Shown here piece after piece: positions 28,721-38,369 of a stretch of DNA of 64,000 bases. The notes under the pieces were generated by a model that made no database searches, had not been told where the DNA came from, and saw only the letters and a list, made by a program, of their open reading frames with translations. The stretch is from Prorocentrum cordatum (taxonomy: Eukaryota > Sar > Dinophyceae > Prorocentrales > Prorocentraceae): positions 205,155 through 269,154 of the forward strand of contig CAUYUJ010009424.1 in the NCBI GenBank assembly GCA_963575745.1, read 5' to 3'. Position 1 is the first letter of the stretch. Each line of letters starts with the position of its first letter. A program made the translations under genes and the position numbers.

Positions 28721-29404
28721 GATCCATCTTCGCGAGTGCCCGAGATGGCATTTCCAATCAGTTCCCGGCGGTAGAACTGCGTCCGAGGTCCAAGACGGCT
28801 CCCGGAGGTCGAAATTCTGGGAGAACGCCGCGACTGTGACAATCACATCGTCGGAGGTCTGGTGGGGAGGGATGGGTGGCTGGGAAGGGGGAATTACGGG
28901 CATTTTCGCCTCCTTGCGATTGCACAGGGTATTAGAATTACATCTGAGGTGTATCGCATGCTTCGCTGAGCTGTTCGTGTGGAGGTGCCCGCTTTCGTCC
29001 CCTCAGCTTTCCTCCTACTTCTCCACAAAAAAAATACGGGGGAGGTGTTCGTCAAGGAATGTGCCCAGGCGGCTCCAGACCTTTTGGGATTCCATATTGT
29101 CTGGTGAGGGCGACGGTGAGATCCATGGCCAAGCCTCAACTTGCCTTATCCATTGGTTCCTTTATCTGATGCCCTCACCATCGCTCACCGTACGTCATCT
29201 GCCGCATGCAGCTGGTCTTGGCTCCGCCGCCCACTCGTTTTCCCCGGTTGTGCCCGGCCGCCTACGTGCAGCCGGGAGGCGCCCAGAAAAGTGCCTGAGT
29301 GCAGCCAGTTCGCTACGCTCTTTTCCGGTGTGACATGCGCATGTGTTTCGTGATACGGTTCCCCAGTTTGTTTAATCAGTAGTTGTTTCTTTACATTCAT
29401 GTGG

Positions 29405-29705
29405 CTAGGAAGCGGCCTCCGGAGGCAGAACACCTAACACACATAAACATAGCTGTCAAAGTTTTTGTTAGCGTGGCCTGGATCTGAAGTAACCCTTCTT
29501 TTGCTCCTTCCCCTTTTGTCCCCCTGGGTCTGAGGAGGATGGGACGACGTGGGTTGTCTTCTGACGGCCCTGCTGCCGTGAGACGGCTTCCAGACGCCGA
29601 ACACGTTGCTAAAACCGTGGCGAATCTTTTTGCGCCTCCTGGATCTGAGTGGAGCCCACCTTTTGCTATCCCACCTGCCCGTTCGTCCGCCCCGACTGGA
29701 GAGAA
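29405..29705. repeat. Tandem duplication of about 165 bp
   Basis: Copies starting near 29408 and 29580 share GCGGCCTCC/ACGGCTTCC, CGAACACG/AGAACACC, TGGATCTGA, CCTTTTGCT and GTCCSCCCYG. Confidence 0.65.
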
Positions 29706-29709
29706 GGAG

Positions 29710-30170
29710 ACGGCGCGTGCCTTTGCTCCACCCCGCGGGCCCCTGGGCCCTCGCACGCATCCCCCTGTAGACCACGTCTTTTTTGTTGGTCGACACCCCT
29801 GGCCCCGAGCGCGGCCTCGCGGGGCCCGAAAGTGGAGAGCGACTCCTTTCAATCCCGTCGTTTTTCCTTCATTTCGGCGTCACGGGCCCGCCTTGCCCCA
29901 CGACCACCAAGGATGGAGTAGGGATGAGAACCTGCCCCTGGGGACGGGGTCGGGACGATTCGGGCCGCAGATTGAAAAAGCAACTCGTCGGATGCCCCCT
30001 GAGATCCGACGATGCAACAAAAATGCAACACCGCAACAAATCGCGACTGGACACCCGGACCCCATCTTTCTGCAACATGTTTCGAGCCGCATCGACCTGT
30101 GAGGGTCCCAGATCCCGAAACTGAGCGAGAGCGCCCGGCTTGAAAGATGGAGTCGCCAGGACCTCAGGCC
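29710..30170. other. No gene recognised
   Basis: Mixed composition with short open frames on both strands. No conserved motif found. Confidence 0.4.
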
Positions 30171-30174
30171 GGGA

Positions 30175-30292
30175 GCCTTGAGACGGGGGTCAGTGCAAAC
30201 GGGGGTCAGCCAGAGCGCCCGATCTTGCAGGACCCTGCAGGGCCAGGGGCGCACTGACCCAGGCTTGGGTGCAGGATCCTGCAGGATTTTGC
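30175..30292. repeat. TTGCAGGATC repeat, second copy
   Basis: Matches 5281-5450, including GGGGTCAGCCAGAGCGCCCG and the CAGGATCCTGCAGGAT hairpin. Confidence 0.8.
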
Positions 30293-30586
30293 AGCCTTCC
30301 CCGAGCAGGGTCTGGGCCTCTGAATCCTTTGGAGCGTTGGGCCTAGGCCACCGGCGCCGTGGCCTCTTCACAGCGGGGACTCCCTGGTTGCCCCGGCCCC
30401 CTTCCCTCCTTGTGTTTCCCTCCCCGAGCCGATGTCTCAAAAGTCCTGCGGCTCGGCTGGGCCCCCGGAGGCCGGAGGCTGGCAAGCAGCCGTCGGAGGT
30501 GCGTCTGTTCGCAGCGCGAGGGGCTCCGGGGAGACGTCCCCAGACTCTCACCCAAGACCAGGTGTTGCTTGAAGTGCACGCCGGTC

Positions 30587-30765
30587 GTTGAAAGCAGGTA
30601 TTTTTGGATTCCCAGATCCCAATCTACTTCAAGCGCCTTCCTACTTCAAGAATCGACACGCTTTTGCTGTGTTTTGTTGTTCTCTGGGGGGGCCTGGACC
30701 CAATCAACCTAATCCGCCTTCCTACTTCATGCTTTTACCTACTTCTTCCGACCGACGTGTAGTAC
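30587..30765. repeat. Dispersed repeat, pair with 45290-45475
   Basis: Shares CGTTGAAAGCAGGTAT, AATCTACTTCAAGCGCC, TTCCTACTTCAAGA and ACTTCTTCCGACCG-CGTGTA with 45290-45475 over about 175 bp. Confidence 0.8.
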
Positions 30766-30912
30766 CCCTGGCCCAAGGTACCCCCAGGATTCTCGGGACG
30801 ACCCAGACGGCCTCCAGGGCAGCCCTCACGAGGCCCAGAGGTCCCCAGGGGCTCAAAAATAGTGCGACAAGCTGAGGGCACCTTGCGCCAGGGGTACTTC
30901 TAGCAACACCCG
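30766..30912. repeat. Dispersed repeat with inverted ends
   Basis: Ends TGGCCCAAGGTACCCCCAGG and AGGGCACCTTGCGCCAGGGG are inverted repeats. The tail CAGGGGTACTTCTAGCAAC matches the sequence next to the captured exon at 6815. Confidence 0.65.
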
Positions 30913-31089
30913 AACCCAAAGAGGCCCCTGGACACGTCCCGACGGTTCCCTGGAGACCCTCGCAGAGGGTTCCAGCCGAAAAAACGTCCAGACATCTCCA
31001 TCCTCGTCGAGAGTCGAGTCAAAAAGCTTCCAGGCCTCCGACCGGTCAGCTTTTGTTGATGTGTTTGTTATTGTTTTGCTTATGTTATT

Positions 31090-31095
31090 TCTCCA

Positions 31096-31129
<34 letters not shown>

Positions 31130-31147
31130 CCTCTCTCTCCCTCTCCA
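31090..31147. repeat. (TC)n tract
   Basis: Polypyrimidine CT repeats ending in CTCCAG, which resembles a 3' splice site before a short open GC-rich stretch. Confidence 0.8.
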
Positions 31148-31334
31148 GTTCGCGGCCCCAGAGCTCCTTCCTGACCCCTTCCCTGGGGGCAGTCTTCCCG
31201 CCGCGGATCCATTCTCGACGGCCCCGGCGCCCGAAAACGGCTTCCAGAGGCCGAGGCCGTGGTCCCCCCGCCGCCTCGATCTGCTCGAGGTATCGGGTAC
31301 TCGGGCCAGGCCTCCCCAGAGCAGTGGGATAATC

Positions 31335-31460
31335 ACCGCATTTCTTCGGTCGCGACTGGTAGCGACCGATCGGCACTCCAAATCGGTCGCGGCTGCTATT
31401 GGAATGTGAAGCAGAATCGGTAGCGACCGATCTCGTCGGTCGCGACCTGACAGTCACTCA
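31335..31460. repeat. GGTCGCGACC palindrome cluster
   Basis: Several copies of TCGGTCGCGAC and GGTAGCGACCGATC in both orientations. Similar clusters lie at 31745-31835, 31975-32010, 33555-33775 and 51415-51605. Confidence 0.7.
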
Positions 31461-31579
31461 GTGCTGGCATCAGGGGAGCAGGGCCCTCCGAGGCCCGGCC
31501 CCCCCCCCCCCGTCTCGATCTGCTCGGTGTGTTGGGTGCCCGGGCCAGGCCTTCCCTGACCCCAGACCTTCCTTGTTTT

Positions 31580-31712
31580 TTCCGCAACTTTTCAGCCTCT
31601 GGGTGCCCTCACCGGGCCTCGGGACCGTCAAGAAGATTACTCAGGATGAGAAGACGGTCCCAGGACCTGGTTCGAGACCGCCGGGGGTCGATCTCGTGAA
31701 GAAATCATGGCG
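31580..31712. repeat. Disp-1 repeat
   Basis: Contains TTTTCAGCCTCTGGG, CCGGGCCTCGGGACCGTCAA and TCAGGATGAGAAG in the Disp-1 order. Confidence 0.7.
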
Positions 31713-31847
31713 TCGGAGGCATCCCCTGATCATTGGATGATGGATTTGATCGGTAGCGGCCGACGAGATCGGTCGCTACCGATCTGATCCAGAACCGGTC
31801 GCGATCGATCTGACGTGATCGGTCGCGAATGATTATCAAGGACTCCT

Positions 31848-31968
31848 AGATTGGGGCCGAGTAGTAGATGGGGTTGGAGGATCGCGCCGCATCGCCCATG
31901 CATCGGCGATGCGGCGCGATCCTCCGACCCCATCTACTCGGACCCCATGTGAAAGGCCTCCTAGATTT
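31848..31968. repeat. Foldback element FB-1, short form
   Basis: Arms GGGTTGGAGGATCGCGCCGC and GCGGCGCGATCCTCCGACCC pair almost perfectly around CATCGGC. Confidence 0.9.
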
Positions 31969-32029
31969 GGGGTGCCGATCGGTCGCTACCCGTCGCGACC
32001 GAGAGCATCGGTTTCAAATGATCCCTGCC

Positions 32030-32640
32030 TGCTCGGCCTATCCTTAGGCAATCCTCAGCCCAAGGAACTTCGACTCGAGCGTCCAAGCGGCCTGTCATCC
32101 CTGACCGCGCACCCCTGTTGTGCGCGCTGGCTGCATGCCGAGCGCGACCGAGCAAGTCTGGTTGCCACTGAGCTCGGCAGGCCTCGGCCGTGCCGCCGCC
32201 CCGCGAGACCGGCCGCCGCCCCCCCCCCCCGCCGCCTCCCGGGTGCAGGCGCGGCGCGGCCGACGAGGAGGAGGGCCGCTGGCAGCTCCGCGAGCCCTGC
32301 GCGCTCCTGCCGCCCGAGCGGGAGCTCCCGAGCCCTTCCTCCGTGGGGCAGCGATCGTCGATTAGACGTGAGAGTGACCTTTCGCCGGAGTGACCTTTGG
32401 TGCGGGCACAGATGGGTCCCCGGGTGACTGAACGCGACGCGCGGCAGCAGCGGCTTGCGCGCCCAGGTTTGACCTCCCGGGGAGCTCCCCGCGTCTCCCG
32501 TTCAGCCGCACACCAAAGGTCACTCTTGCCTAGGGTCACTCTTGCGCGTAGCCGAGATAGGGGGGAGAGGCAGAGGGGGGGATGTATCGATTTCGAACGG
32601 TTGATGCATCGACGACGCAGCGTCCACGAGGTCGAAGTAG
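32030..32640. other. No gene recognised; weak exon-like stretch
   Basis: A GC-rich open stretch (32190-32364) reads EEEGRWQLREPCALLPPERE and ends at TAG. Codon use looks coding-like but no homology is recognised. The rest holds TCACTCTTGCSYAG direct repeats near 32520-32552. Confidence 0.25.
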
Positions 32641-32644
32641 GCGG

Positions 32645-32755
32645 ATCCCAGCAGATGGGGTCGGAGGGTCGCGCCGTATCGCCGATGCATCGGCGACGCA
32701 TTGGCGATGCGGCGCGATCATCGGCGATGCATCGGCGATCCTCCTCTAGGGCGCA
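32645..32755. repeat. Foldback element FB-1, short form
   Basis: GGGGTCGGAGGGTCGCGCCG and GCGGCGCGATCATCGGCGAT with multiple GATGCATCGGCGA units. Confidence 0.85.
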
Positions 32756-32763
32756 TAAAACTG

Positions 32764-32979
32764 CGGTCGGGAACTTTGGCTCAGCGTGTCGCCCCGCCGA
32801 TCCTGCCCCACGGCGCTTCGGCGCGATCCGCCATCCACTCCCCCGCTCCCGGGCGTCGACGCCCCGAGCTTCTCCCGGCCTCCCGCCCCGCGGAGCGGAG
32901 CGACACGCCATTTGCTTGCAAGGCATACCGTGTCGCCAGGGCCGCCGCCGCGACAAGCTATGCACAAGATCCTGACCGC
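32764..32979. mobile_element. TIR-5 MITE, copy 3
   Basis: GGTCGGGAACTTTGGCTCAG at the left. The right end ATCCTGACCG is its inverted partner. It is diverged from the intronic copies but aligns end to end, and directly abuts a TIR-1 element. Confidence 0.8.
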
Positions 32980-32981
32980 AT

Positions 32982-33162
32982 GCTCGAAGAACAGAACGCG
33001 CAAGGAACATTCGGGGTCCGTTCGGATTTCTTGGATCGGCGCTAGGGCCCCCCCTGGCGCCAGCGTCTCCGGCGCTGCCCCTGGCGCGCGGAGCGCGCCA
33101 GATTCAAGAAATCCGCGCGGAGGTCCGAGAAGTTGTGTTTATGCAGTGTTCTGTTCCGGAGC
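32982..33162. mobile_element. TIR-1 element, intergenic copy
   Basis: Ends GCTCGAAGAACAGAAC and the complement of GTTCTGTTCCGGAGC. Inner arms GGATTTCTTGGATCGGCGCT and CAAGAAATCCGCGCGGAGGT. Same family as intron 2 of the EXD2-like gene. Confidence 0.8.
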
Positions 33163-33202
33163 CTAGGAGGTATGTTTCACCCCCTGCTCTGAGATCGCCG
33201 CT

Positions 33203-33458
33203 GGGGTTGTTAAGGGTATAGGGGTTAGAAGCGGATGCGAAGGTGCTAAGGGGGAGTGTATCTGGCCAGACCTGGCTTGTCAGTGGGTTACAGGTGCCCT
33301 CAGTAGGTTAGGATTATTTGATAGCTAGGTGGGCTCCGCCCACTTCGACCAAGTCTGTACCCCTCCTACACCACTCAGGGCACTTGCAAACCACTTGTAA
33401 ACTAGGATCGGCCAGACATAACACACCTTAGCATCCGCTTATAACCCCCTATCCCCTC
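33203..33458. mobile_element. Foldback element FB-2, copy 1
   Basis: About 256 bp. Left arm GGGGTTGTTAAGGGTATAGG, AGAAGCGGATGCGAAGGTGC, ATCTGGCCAGACCTGGCTTG, TACAGGTGCCCTCAG. Right arm is the complement, in order CAGGGCACTTG, GCCAGACATAACACACCTTA, GCATCCGCTTATAACCCCCT. A GTGGGCTCCGCCCAC hairpin lies in the loop. Confidence 0.9.
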
Positions 33459-33534
33459 GCCCCCCCCGCTGTCATCTCCGTGGCGCTAACCGCTAACAGG
33501 CGTGAGGAGCGGGGGTGGAGAGTGGTCCACATCA

Positions 33535-33780
33535 TCCATTTCCGAAAACTTCCGCTAGCGCTTCGGCCGAACAGGTCGCGATAGAATGCGTTGGCTTCTG
33601 GTCGCGAATTCCGGTAACTGGCGAGCCGTGGACATCTTCGAAACCTTCGCTTGGACCCCGACGTGCCGCCATTTCGTCACCTACATTCGACACCCTCCAG
33701 TCGCGACAGGGGCTTGGCACGCACAAGATCCGTTACCTGAAATTCCGGTCGCGGATGATCGGGGGGGAGGGGGCCGGCAT
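33535..33780. repeat. GTCGCGA repeat with inverted GGTAAC motifs
   Basis: GCGAATTCCGGTAAC and GTTACCTGAAATTCCGG are inverted across about 170 bp. Related to 51400-51620, which carries TTTTCGGTAACAGAT at both edges. Confidence 0.5.
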
Positions 33781-34079
33781 CGTCACGATCCGCGCCTGCG
33801 CCGTGTGGGAATGGTTCAGCACGGTTTATGTCCAGAGGCATTGACACGAATCGTGACGTGACCAGGGGGGGCGGGAGGGGGGTCTGCGGAGCCAGTCACG
33901 GGCGCTGTCGCGAGTGATAAAAAACCGGTTCAAGCTCGGGCGAAAGAACTACGCACATACACCGATGCCACCCAGGCCAATCCTGTCCCGAGGATCGGTG
34001 CATCTGCCTCCCAGGTCTAGGCCAGGAGGACGTGTATGAGCCGACCACGGGCCCGGGATGGGCCTGGCGGGGAACGGTG

Positions 34080-34290
34080 TGTGTGTGTGTGCGTGTTCAG
34101 GAGAGGACAAAGACACACAACACACAAATAATCGTCGATTGCCCAGAAACTATGGAGAACATGGGAAGTGGAGGGCAAGACGAACATCCAGAACATGTCG
34201 ACGCAATCTGGAACTCTGGGATCTGTGCCTATTTGTTGGTGTGTCCCTGGGCCCCTTGATGTGTGTGCTCTCTCGTCTCTCAGGCGGGCC
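34080..34290 (+). other. GTGTCCCTGG module and splice-acceptor-like end
   Basis: A GT/CA-rich then purine-rich stretch ends with GTGTGTCCCTGGGCCCC and TCTCTCGTCTCTCAG, after which GC-rich open sequence begins. Similar to 7250-7380 and 40490-40635. Confidence 0.3.
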
Positions 34291-34829
34291 GCTCCAGAGA
34301 GGGCATCGCCGTCGGGGCATCGACGGGGCGACCGCTCTTCCTCGGCGGAGGGCGGCGGAATGGCGGCGGGAGCCAGCGGAGGTACACATTGCGCCTCGTT
34401 GCGATCCGATGTGATTCGGTTTCGATGGCTTTCGATTCCGATTCGATTCGACCTCGGATTCCGATTTGGGTTCCGATTTCTTTGTTGGCGGCCTACTGGC
34501 CTGCCAAATTCCGCAGATCCGACTTCTCCGGACTCGCTGCCGATTTTCGCCGATCCGATTCATGTCGGTCGCCCATCCCATTCATCAATTCGATTCTGGG
34601 CTCTCCTGCCCAGAGAGGTTCTAAATTTGGGTGTCGACGTTTCCCCAAACCCGCCAAGCGACAAGTGGGGGCAGAGCAAATGAGCAGCTCCTCCCCCCGA
34701 AAGCGGCCCCCCAGAGATCGAAGCCAGGGCGCAGCAACGCCGGGATCGAACAACACAGCCTGCTGCATGTGTCTGGGAAGGGTGCCGCCCAGGGGCAACA
34801 GCATGGGGGGATAGGCTCGGGGCGGGAGG

Positions 34830-34997
34830 AGGAGGAGGAGGAGGAGGAGGAGGAGGAGGAGGAGGAGGAGGAGGAGGAGGAGGAGGAGGAGGAGGAGGCG
34901 CGCGCTCCGCGGCCTGGGCTACAGGGTGTCTCTCCTGTGTCGGGAGCTCCTCCTCCTCCTCCTCCTCCTCCTCCTTCTCCTCCTCCTCCTCGAACTG
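34830..34997. repeat. Facing GGA and TCC tracts
   Basis: (GGA)n at 34830-34905 and (TCC)n at 34945-34995 are separated by about 40 bp, so the two can pair as a long imperfect hairpin. Confidence 0.9.
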
Positions 34998-35482
34998 CGA
35001 GGACCAGGGAGCAATCACTACCCCGCCACCCACCGGCACCCCCGAGACCCCACACCCAGCGGGAACGCCAGAGCACGCGCCCCCGACCCCCACACCCCCC
35101 AGCAGGCCCCCAGGGAGCCCAACCGGCACGGACGACCGAAAGGATACGGAGCACGGAGCCCGAATCCTTCCAGACCGACCTTGCCAGGAGGGCCTCCCTG
35201 GGCGCTTCCCAGGGTGGCCGTCTAGAGTGGCGGGGTAAAATAGCGTGCCATATTTTAACCCCCTCGATCTTGGTCAGAAAATTACGGAGGACGGCCAGGG
35301 CCAGTAAAAACCATATCACTCGACCTTGGTCTACAAATTACGGAGGAGGGAAACGACGAGAGGAGCACAGGAGCCGGCAAGATCGATCGCGCAGTTCTTC
35401 GCCGCACGCGCGGCCACCACGATACTGTGCTCCGGGCCCCGCACGGGCTCGTTATAGCTCTCACTGGCACACGTTCTAGGAA

Positions 35483-36613
35483 TTACGCCCCACAGTAGCC
35501 GGTAAGATCCACATCACGTGTCTTCGCTGTGCCCGCGGCCTCCTCGATATTGTACCCCGGGCCCAGCGCGGCAACCCATCCCACCGCGAAGTCTACGAAA
35601 TTGGCCTTGTGGGTCTGCACCTTGATCACCTTCGTGGACTCCATGTAATGAATAGACGCCTTAGTGGGTGCTGCTTTGGGCCTGCCAGGGCGGGTCGGGA
35701 TGTTGAGCTTGATGTAGAAGTTGGTACTGTTCCCACCCATTGTATCACCCCACCACACAGTAGACGGAGGCTTCTTGAAGTTCTCCGTCTTCCCCTTCAT
35801 GTCAAGGCGCTGCTGTTCAAGTAGCTGTACCACAACCTGGGGGCCCTTCTTGCCATGTAGGCCCTGGATGCGCTGGCACAGCTCCTGCGCAGAGGGCATC
35901 GGCTTCTCGAAGCGAACTCTCATCTGGGCCGTCCCGCCAGTCTTCCCGGTGAAGGCCTGCTGGAAGCCCTTCGTGACCATCTGGATGAAGGCGTCTGCGC
36001 CCTGCCGGAGCGCCTTCTGGTCCTGGTACAGCGGAGGAGGACGGCCTTCACTCCCCTGTTCGGCGTCCTGCTTTGCCCCCGCCTGGGAAGCATGGGGTTT
36101 AGCTTTGAGCTTGTCCGACGTGACCCTGATGACATCCAAGAGCTTGCTCACGGCCGCTGCTGGCGATGGCGGCTGGGCATCGATCTCGTCCAGGGTGGTG
36201 TAGACGTTGGCCACCAACTCATCGAGGAGGATCTGGTTCGGGTCCTGCTCGTCCTCTGCCGGCGGAGTCGGTGAGCACGGACGCTCTGGCGGCGAGGCCG
36301 CCCGCGGAGGGGTTGCCATGTGTTTCGGCTTGCACGCCGCGAGCCCCACCTTGCTCTCCATCGACAGTTCTACCGGAGGGCCGTCCGACCCGGCTGCACT
36401 CGCCCCTGGGCGCCTCCAAGGGGGGAGATCCGACGGCTGTTGCGGGCCCCAGACCGTCGGGCTCCAGCGCGACCTGCGCGGCGTAGGGCTCCTGCGCGGC
36501 CGCGACCGGCGTGAGCGGCTCCTTGAACCCCTGGGGGCCCGGTCACCTCGACGAGGTCTGTACCGCTCACGCGGAATGGCAGACCTCGATCGCGAATCCC
36601 TGCGGCGCCCCAT
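35483..36613 (-). CDS. SR-rich hypothetical protein
   Basis: Intact intronless minus-strand ORF of 376 codons, ATG at 36611-36613 and TAA at 35483-35485. Residues 1-60 are an Arg/Ser-rich region (SRSRSAIPRERYRPRRGDR, GSRSRSRRSRPRRSPTPRRS) like SR proteins. Residues about 60-130 are Pro-rich. From about 130 the protein is globular, with NQILLDELVANVYTTLDEID, VSKLLDVIRVTSDKL, MVTKGFQQAF, MPSAQELCQRIQGL and a C-terminal FVDFAVGWVAALGPGYNIE. No RRM or zinc finger is seen. Codon use and composition look genuinely coding, and lack of introns suggests retrocopy origin. The SR domain suggests a nuclear or RNA-associated role by inference only. A gag-like origin is another possibility. Confidence 0.75.
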   Translation of the reverse strand: MGRRRDSRSRSAIPRERYRPRRGDRAPRGSRSRSRRSRPRRSPTPRRSRWSPTVWGPQQPSDLPPWRRPGASAAGSDGPPVELSMESKVGLAACKPKHMATPPRAASPPERPCSPTPPAEDEQDPNQILLDELVANVYTTLDEIDAQPPSPAAAVSKLLDVIRVTSDKLKAKPHASQAGAKQDAEQGSEGRPPPLYQDQKALRQGADAFIQMVTKGFQQAFTGKTGGTAQMRVRFEKPMPSAQELCQRIQGLHGKKGPQVVVQLLEQQRLDMKGKTENFKKPPSTVWWGDTMGGNSTNFYIKLNIPTRPGRPKAAPTKASIHYMESTKVIKVQTHKANFVDFAVGWVAALGPGYNIEEAAGTAKTRDVDLTGYCGA

Positions 36614-36703
36614 TGCGCCCCGGCGCGGCAGGGGCCCCGGCGCGGAGGGGGGAAGGGAAAGAAGGGGGCGCCCGGACCGGGGGGACCCCTTGACTCCTCC
36701 TTG

Positions 36704-36770
36704 ACCCCTCCTCCTCCTCCTCCTCCTCCTCCTCCTCCTCCTCCTCCTCCTCCTCCTCCTCCTCCTGCCT
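36704..36770. repeat. (TCC)n microsatellite
   Basis: About 65 bp of pure TCC just upstream (minus-strand sense) of the SR-rich gene. Confidence 0.95.
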
Positions 36771-36894
36771 CCTCCCCCACTCCTCCCCCCTCTCCCCTGC
36801 TCCCTTCTCCCTCCCGCCTCCCTCCTCTTTTTCTCTCTCCTTCACTTGCTGCCGCCTTCTCCTCCCGCAGCCAGGGCCAGGGGCGCCGATCCGA

Positions 36895-37065
36895 GGGACG
36901 AACAGCGACACCACCACCACCAGGGGTGCCACCTCCAGCGTGGGGGTTCACGATGCCTCCCCGATTCGGGGACAGGAGGTGTCTCGAGCGGGGAGGGGGC
37001 ACCCCACCACCAGGAAGGCCCCCCCATCCTAGCTCCTCGCGTTGGCGGTGGTGCTGCTTTGAACG
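36895..37065. repeat. CACCACCACCACCAGGGG repeat
   Basis: Starts GAACAGCGACACCACCACC and ends GGCGGTGGTGCTGCTTTGAA, loosely inverted. The left half matches 45648-45780, including GATGC and TCCCCGA blocks. Confidence 0.5.
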
Positions 37066-37114
37066 GGGGGGGGGCGTTGGGCTTAGGCCGTGAAACCTCG
37101 ACCCCTATTTGCCC

Positions 37115-37225
37115 ATGCATCGCCGATCGGTGCGAGGGTGCACCACCCCGCACAGGATCGTGCGGATTCGCAGTTGGGGGCCCGCTGCTGACTTGTCAGC
37201 GATGTATCGCCGATTCCAGGCCGAC
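37115..37225. repeat. FB-1-like fragment
   Basis: CATGCATCGCCGATCGG and CAGCGATGTATCGCCGATTC flank unrelated sequence, resembling diverged FB-1 arms. A similar fragment is at 27900-27945. Confidence 0.4.
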
Positions 37226-37239
37226 GTTCCACCCCCCGT

Positions 37240-37345
37240 CTCCTCGTGTCGTGACCATGCTCGGTCTCCGGGGGCCCTTACTCGGTCCCAGGACCGCTGA
37301 CAAGACCGGATCAGGATGAGCAGCCGGTCCCCAGCAAGGCGTCGG
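37240..37345. repeat. Disp-1 repeat
   Basis: CATGCTCGGTCTCCGGGGGC, AGGACCGCTGACAAGA and GATCAGGATGAGCAG in Disp-1 order. Confidence 0.65.
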
Positions 37346-37490
37346 GACTTCAGGCGCAGGCTGCGAACAGACAGTGCCTCCTTGGGCGTGGGCCTTGCTT
37401 CGGCCCCCCCCTGCACATCGCCCCCCTCCCCTGGGCCACGATCCCTCGCAACAAACTGAATGTGCGTCCGCGCGCCCGATGCGACGATGT

Positions 37491-37602
37491 TGGGGGCCCA
37501 AAGAATATACACCACCACCACGTCGTTTCCTCCTGTCTCCTCTTTCCAGCGAGAGGGAGGGGGGGAGGGAGGTGGTGGTGGTGTATATTTTTGGGCCCCC
37601 CA
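37491..37602. mobile_element. TIR-7 element with 5-bp direct repeat
   Basis: 112 bp. TGGGGGCCCAAAGAATATAC then ACCACCACCAC is inverted relative to GTGGTGGTGGT then GTATATTTTTGGGCCCCCCA. It is flanked by GATGT at 37486-37490 and 37603-37607. Removing it with one GATGT leaves an open frame (VRAPDATM then SWNRRAGPREL) running on toward the coding-like stretch at 37680-37815, so it may be an intron. Confidence 0.85.
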
Positions 37603-37679
37603 GATGTCCTGGAACAGACGCGCAGGCCCGCGCGAACTCTCGGACCCTCCCTCCCTTTTGTGCCCCCTCAGCGGCGTGC

Positions 37680-37815
37680 GGTCCCCCCCCAGAAAGGAGC
37701 GGGCCGCGCTGGACTGGGCGGGCGCGGCCGTGGAGCGGCAGCGCGGGCGGCTCGCCGGCGGCGCGCCCGAGGAGGACGAGCGCCTGCTGGCCCAGGTCGG
37801 GCAGCGGCAGGAAAA
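37680..37815 (+). other. Exon-like island
   Basis: GC-rich open stretch reading RAALDWAGAAVERQRGRLAG then GAPEEDERLLAQVGQRQ, helical and coding-like in composition. No homology recognised. Confidence 0.3.
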
Positions 37816-38189
37816 AGGCACGGCGTGCGTCAATGCTTACCAACCAATCGGGACCGAACCCACCGCGCCCTTGGAGGGCGTCGAGGGCCGTGGCCCGCGG
37901 CGGGTCCTGGACGGGCGCACGTCGAGCCCCTTGTTGGGCACTGGCAGAGGCGAGATGAACCAGCGTATGCCAACGTGTCCGCACGCGCCGTCGATTTTTG
38001 TTGCGCGCGCGCGAGCTGGCGTTCGAAAAGTTCGAGGTTCTCTGGCGTTTTCGTTGGTCCTCGGCGGCTTCTCGGGCTCGGGGTGCCTTCCAGCAGCAGC
38101 GCCTCTCCTTTGGGGGGTGCCTGGAGCGTCCCGAGCGGCCGCCGGCGAGCCGAGTGATGGCTTAACGATAACTGAAGCTTGACCCCCTC

Positions 38190-38350
38190 GCGCCGTGAAA
38201 CAACTCACGACGGGCGGTTTTCGTTCCGTTTTCGGCCTCTGGGATTTTGGGGGCCTTCGTCGGGCTTGGGGACCGTCAAAAACGACTCGGGATGAAAAGC
38301 CAGTCCCGCGGGAGGTGTCGAAACCTCTGGGGGGCCGTGGCCACGTTGTG
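38190..38350. repeat. Disp-1 repeat, reference copy
   Basis: Begins CCGTGAAACAACTCACGACG (a near-palindrome). It continues TTTTCGGCCTCTGG, GGGACCGTCAAAAACGACTC and GGGATGAAAAGCCAGTCCC, and ends GTTGTGAAACAGCCGCGACG. The family is the most frequent dispersed repeat in the window, with about eleven copies in both orientations. Confidence 0.8.
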
Positions 38351-38369
38351 AAACAGCCGCGACGTCCAG

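Noticed and set aside
31672-31682. GGTTCGAGACC as a tRNA B box
   Set aside because: No A box or cloverleaf could be formed around it.
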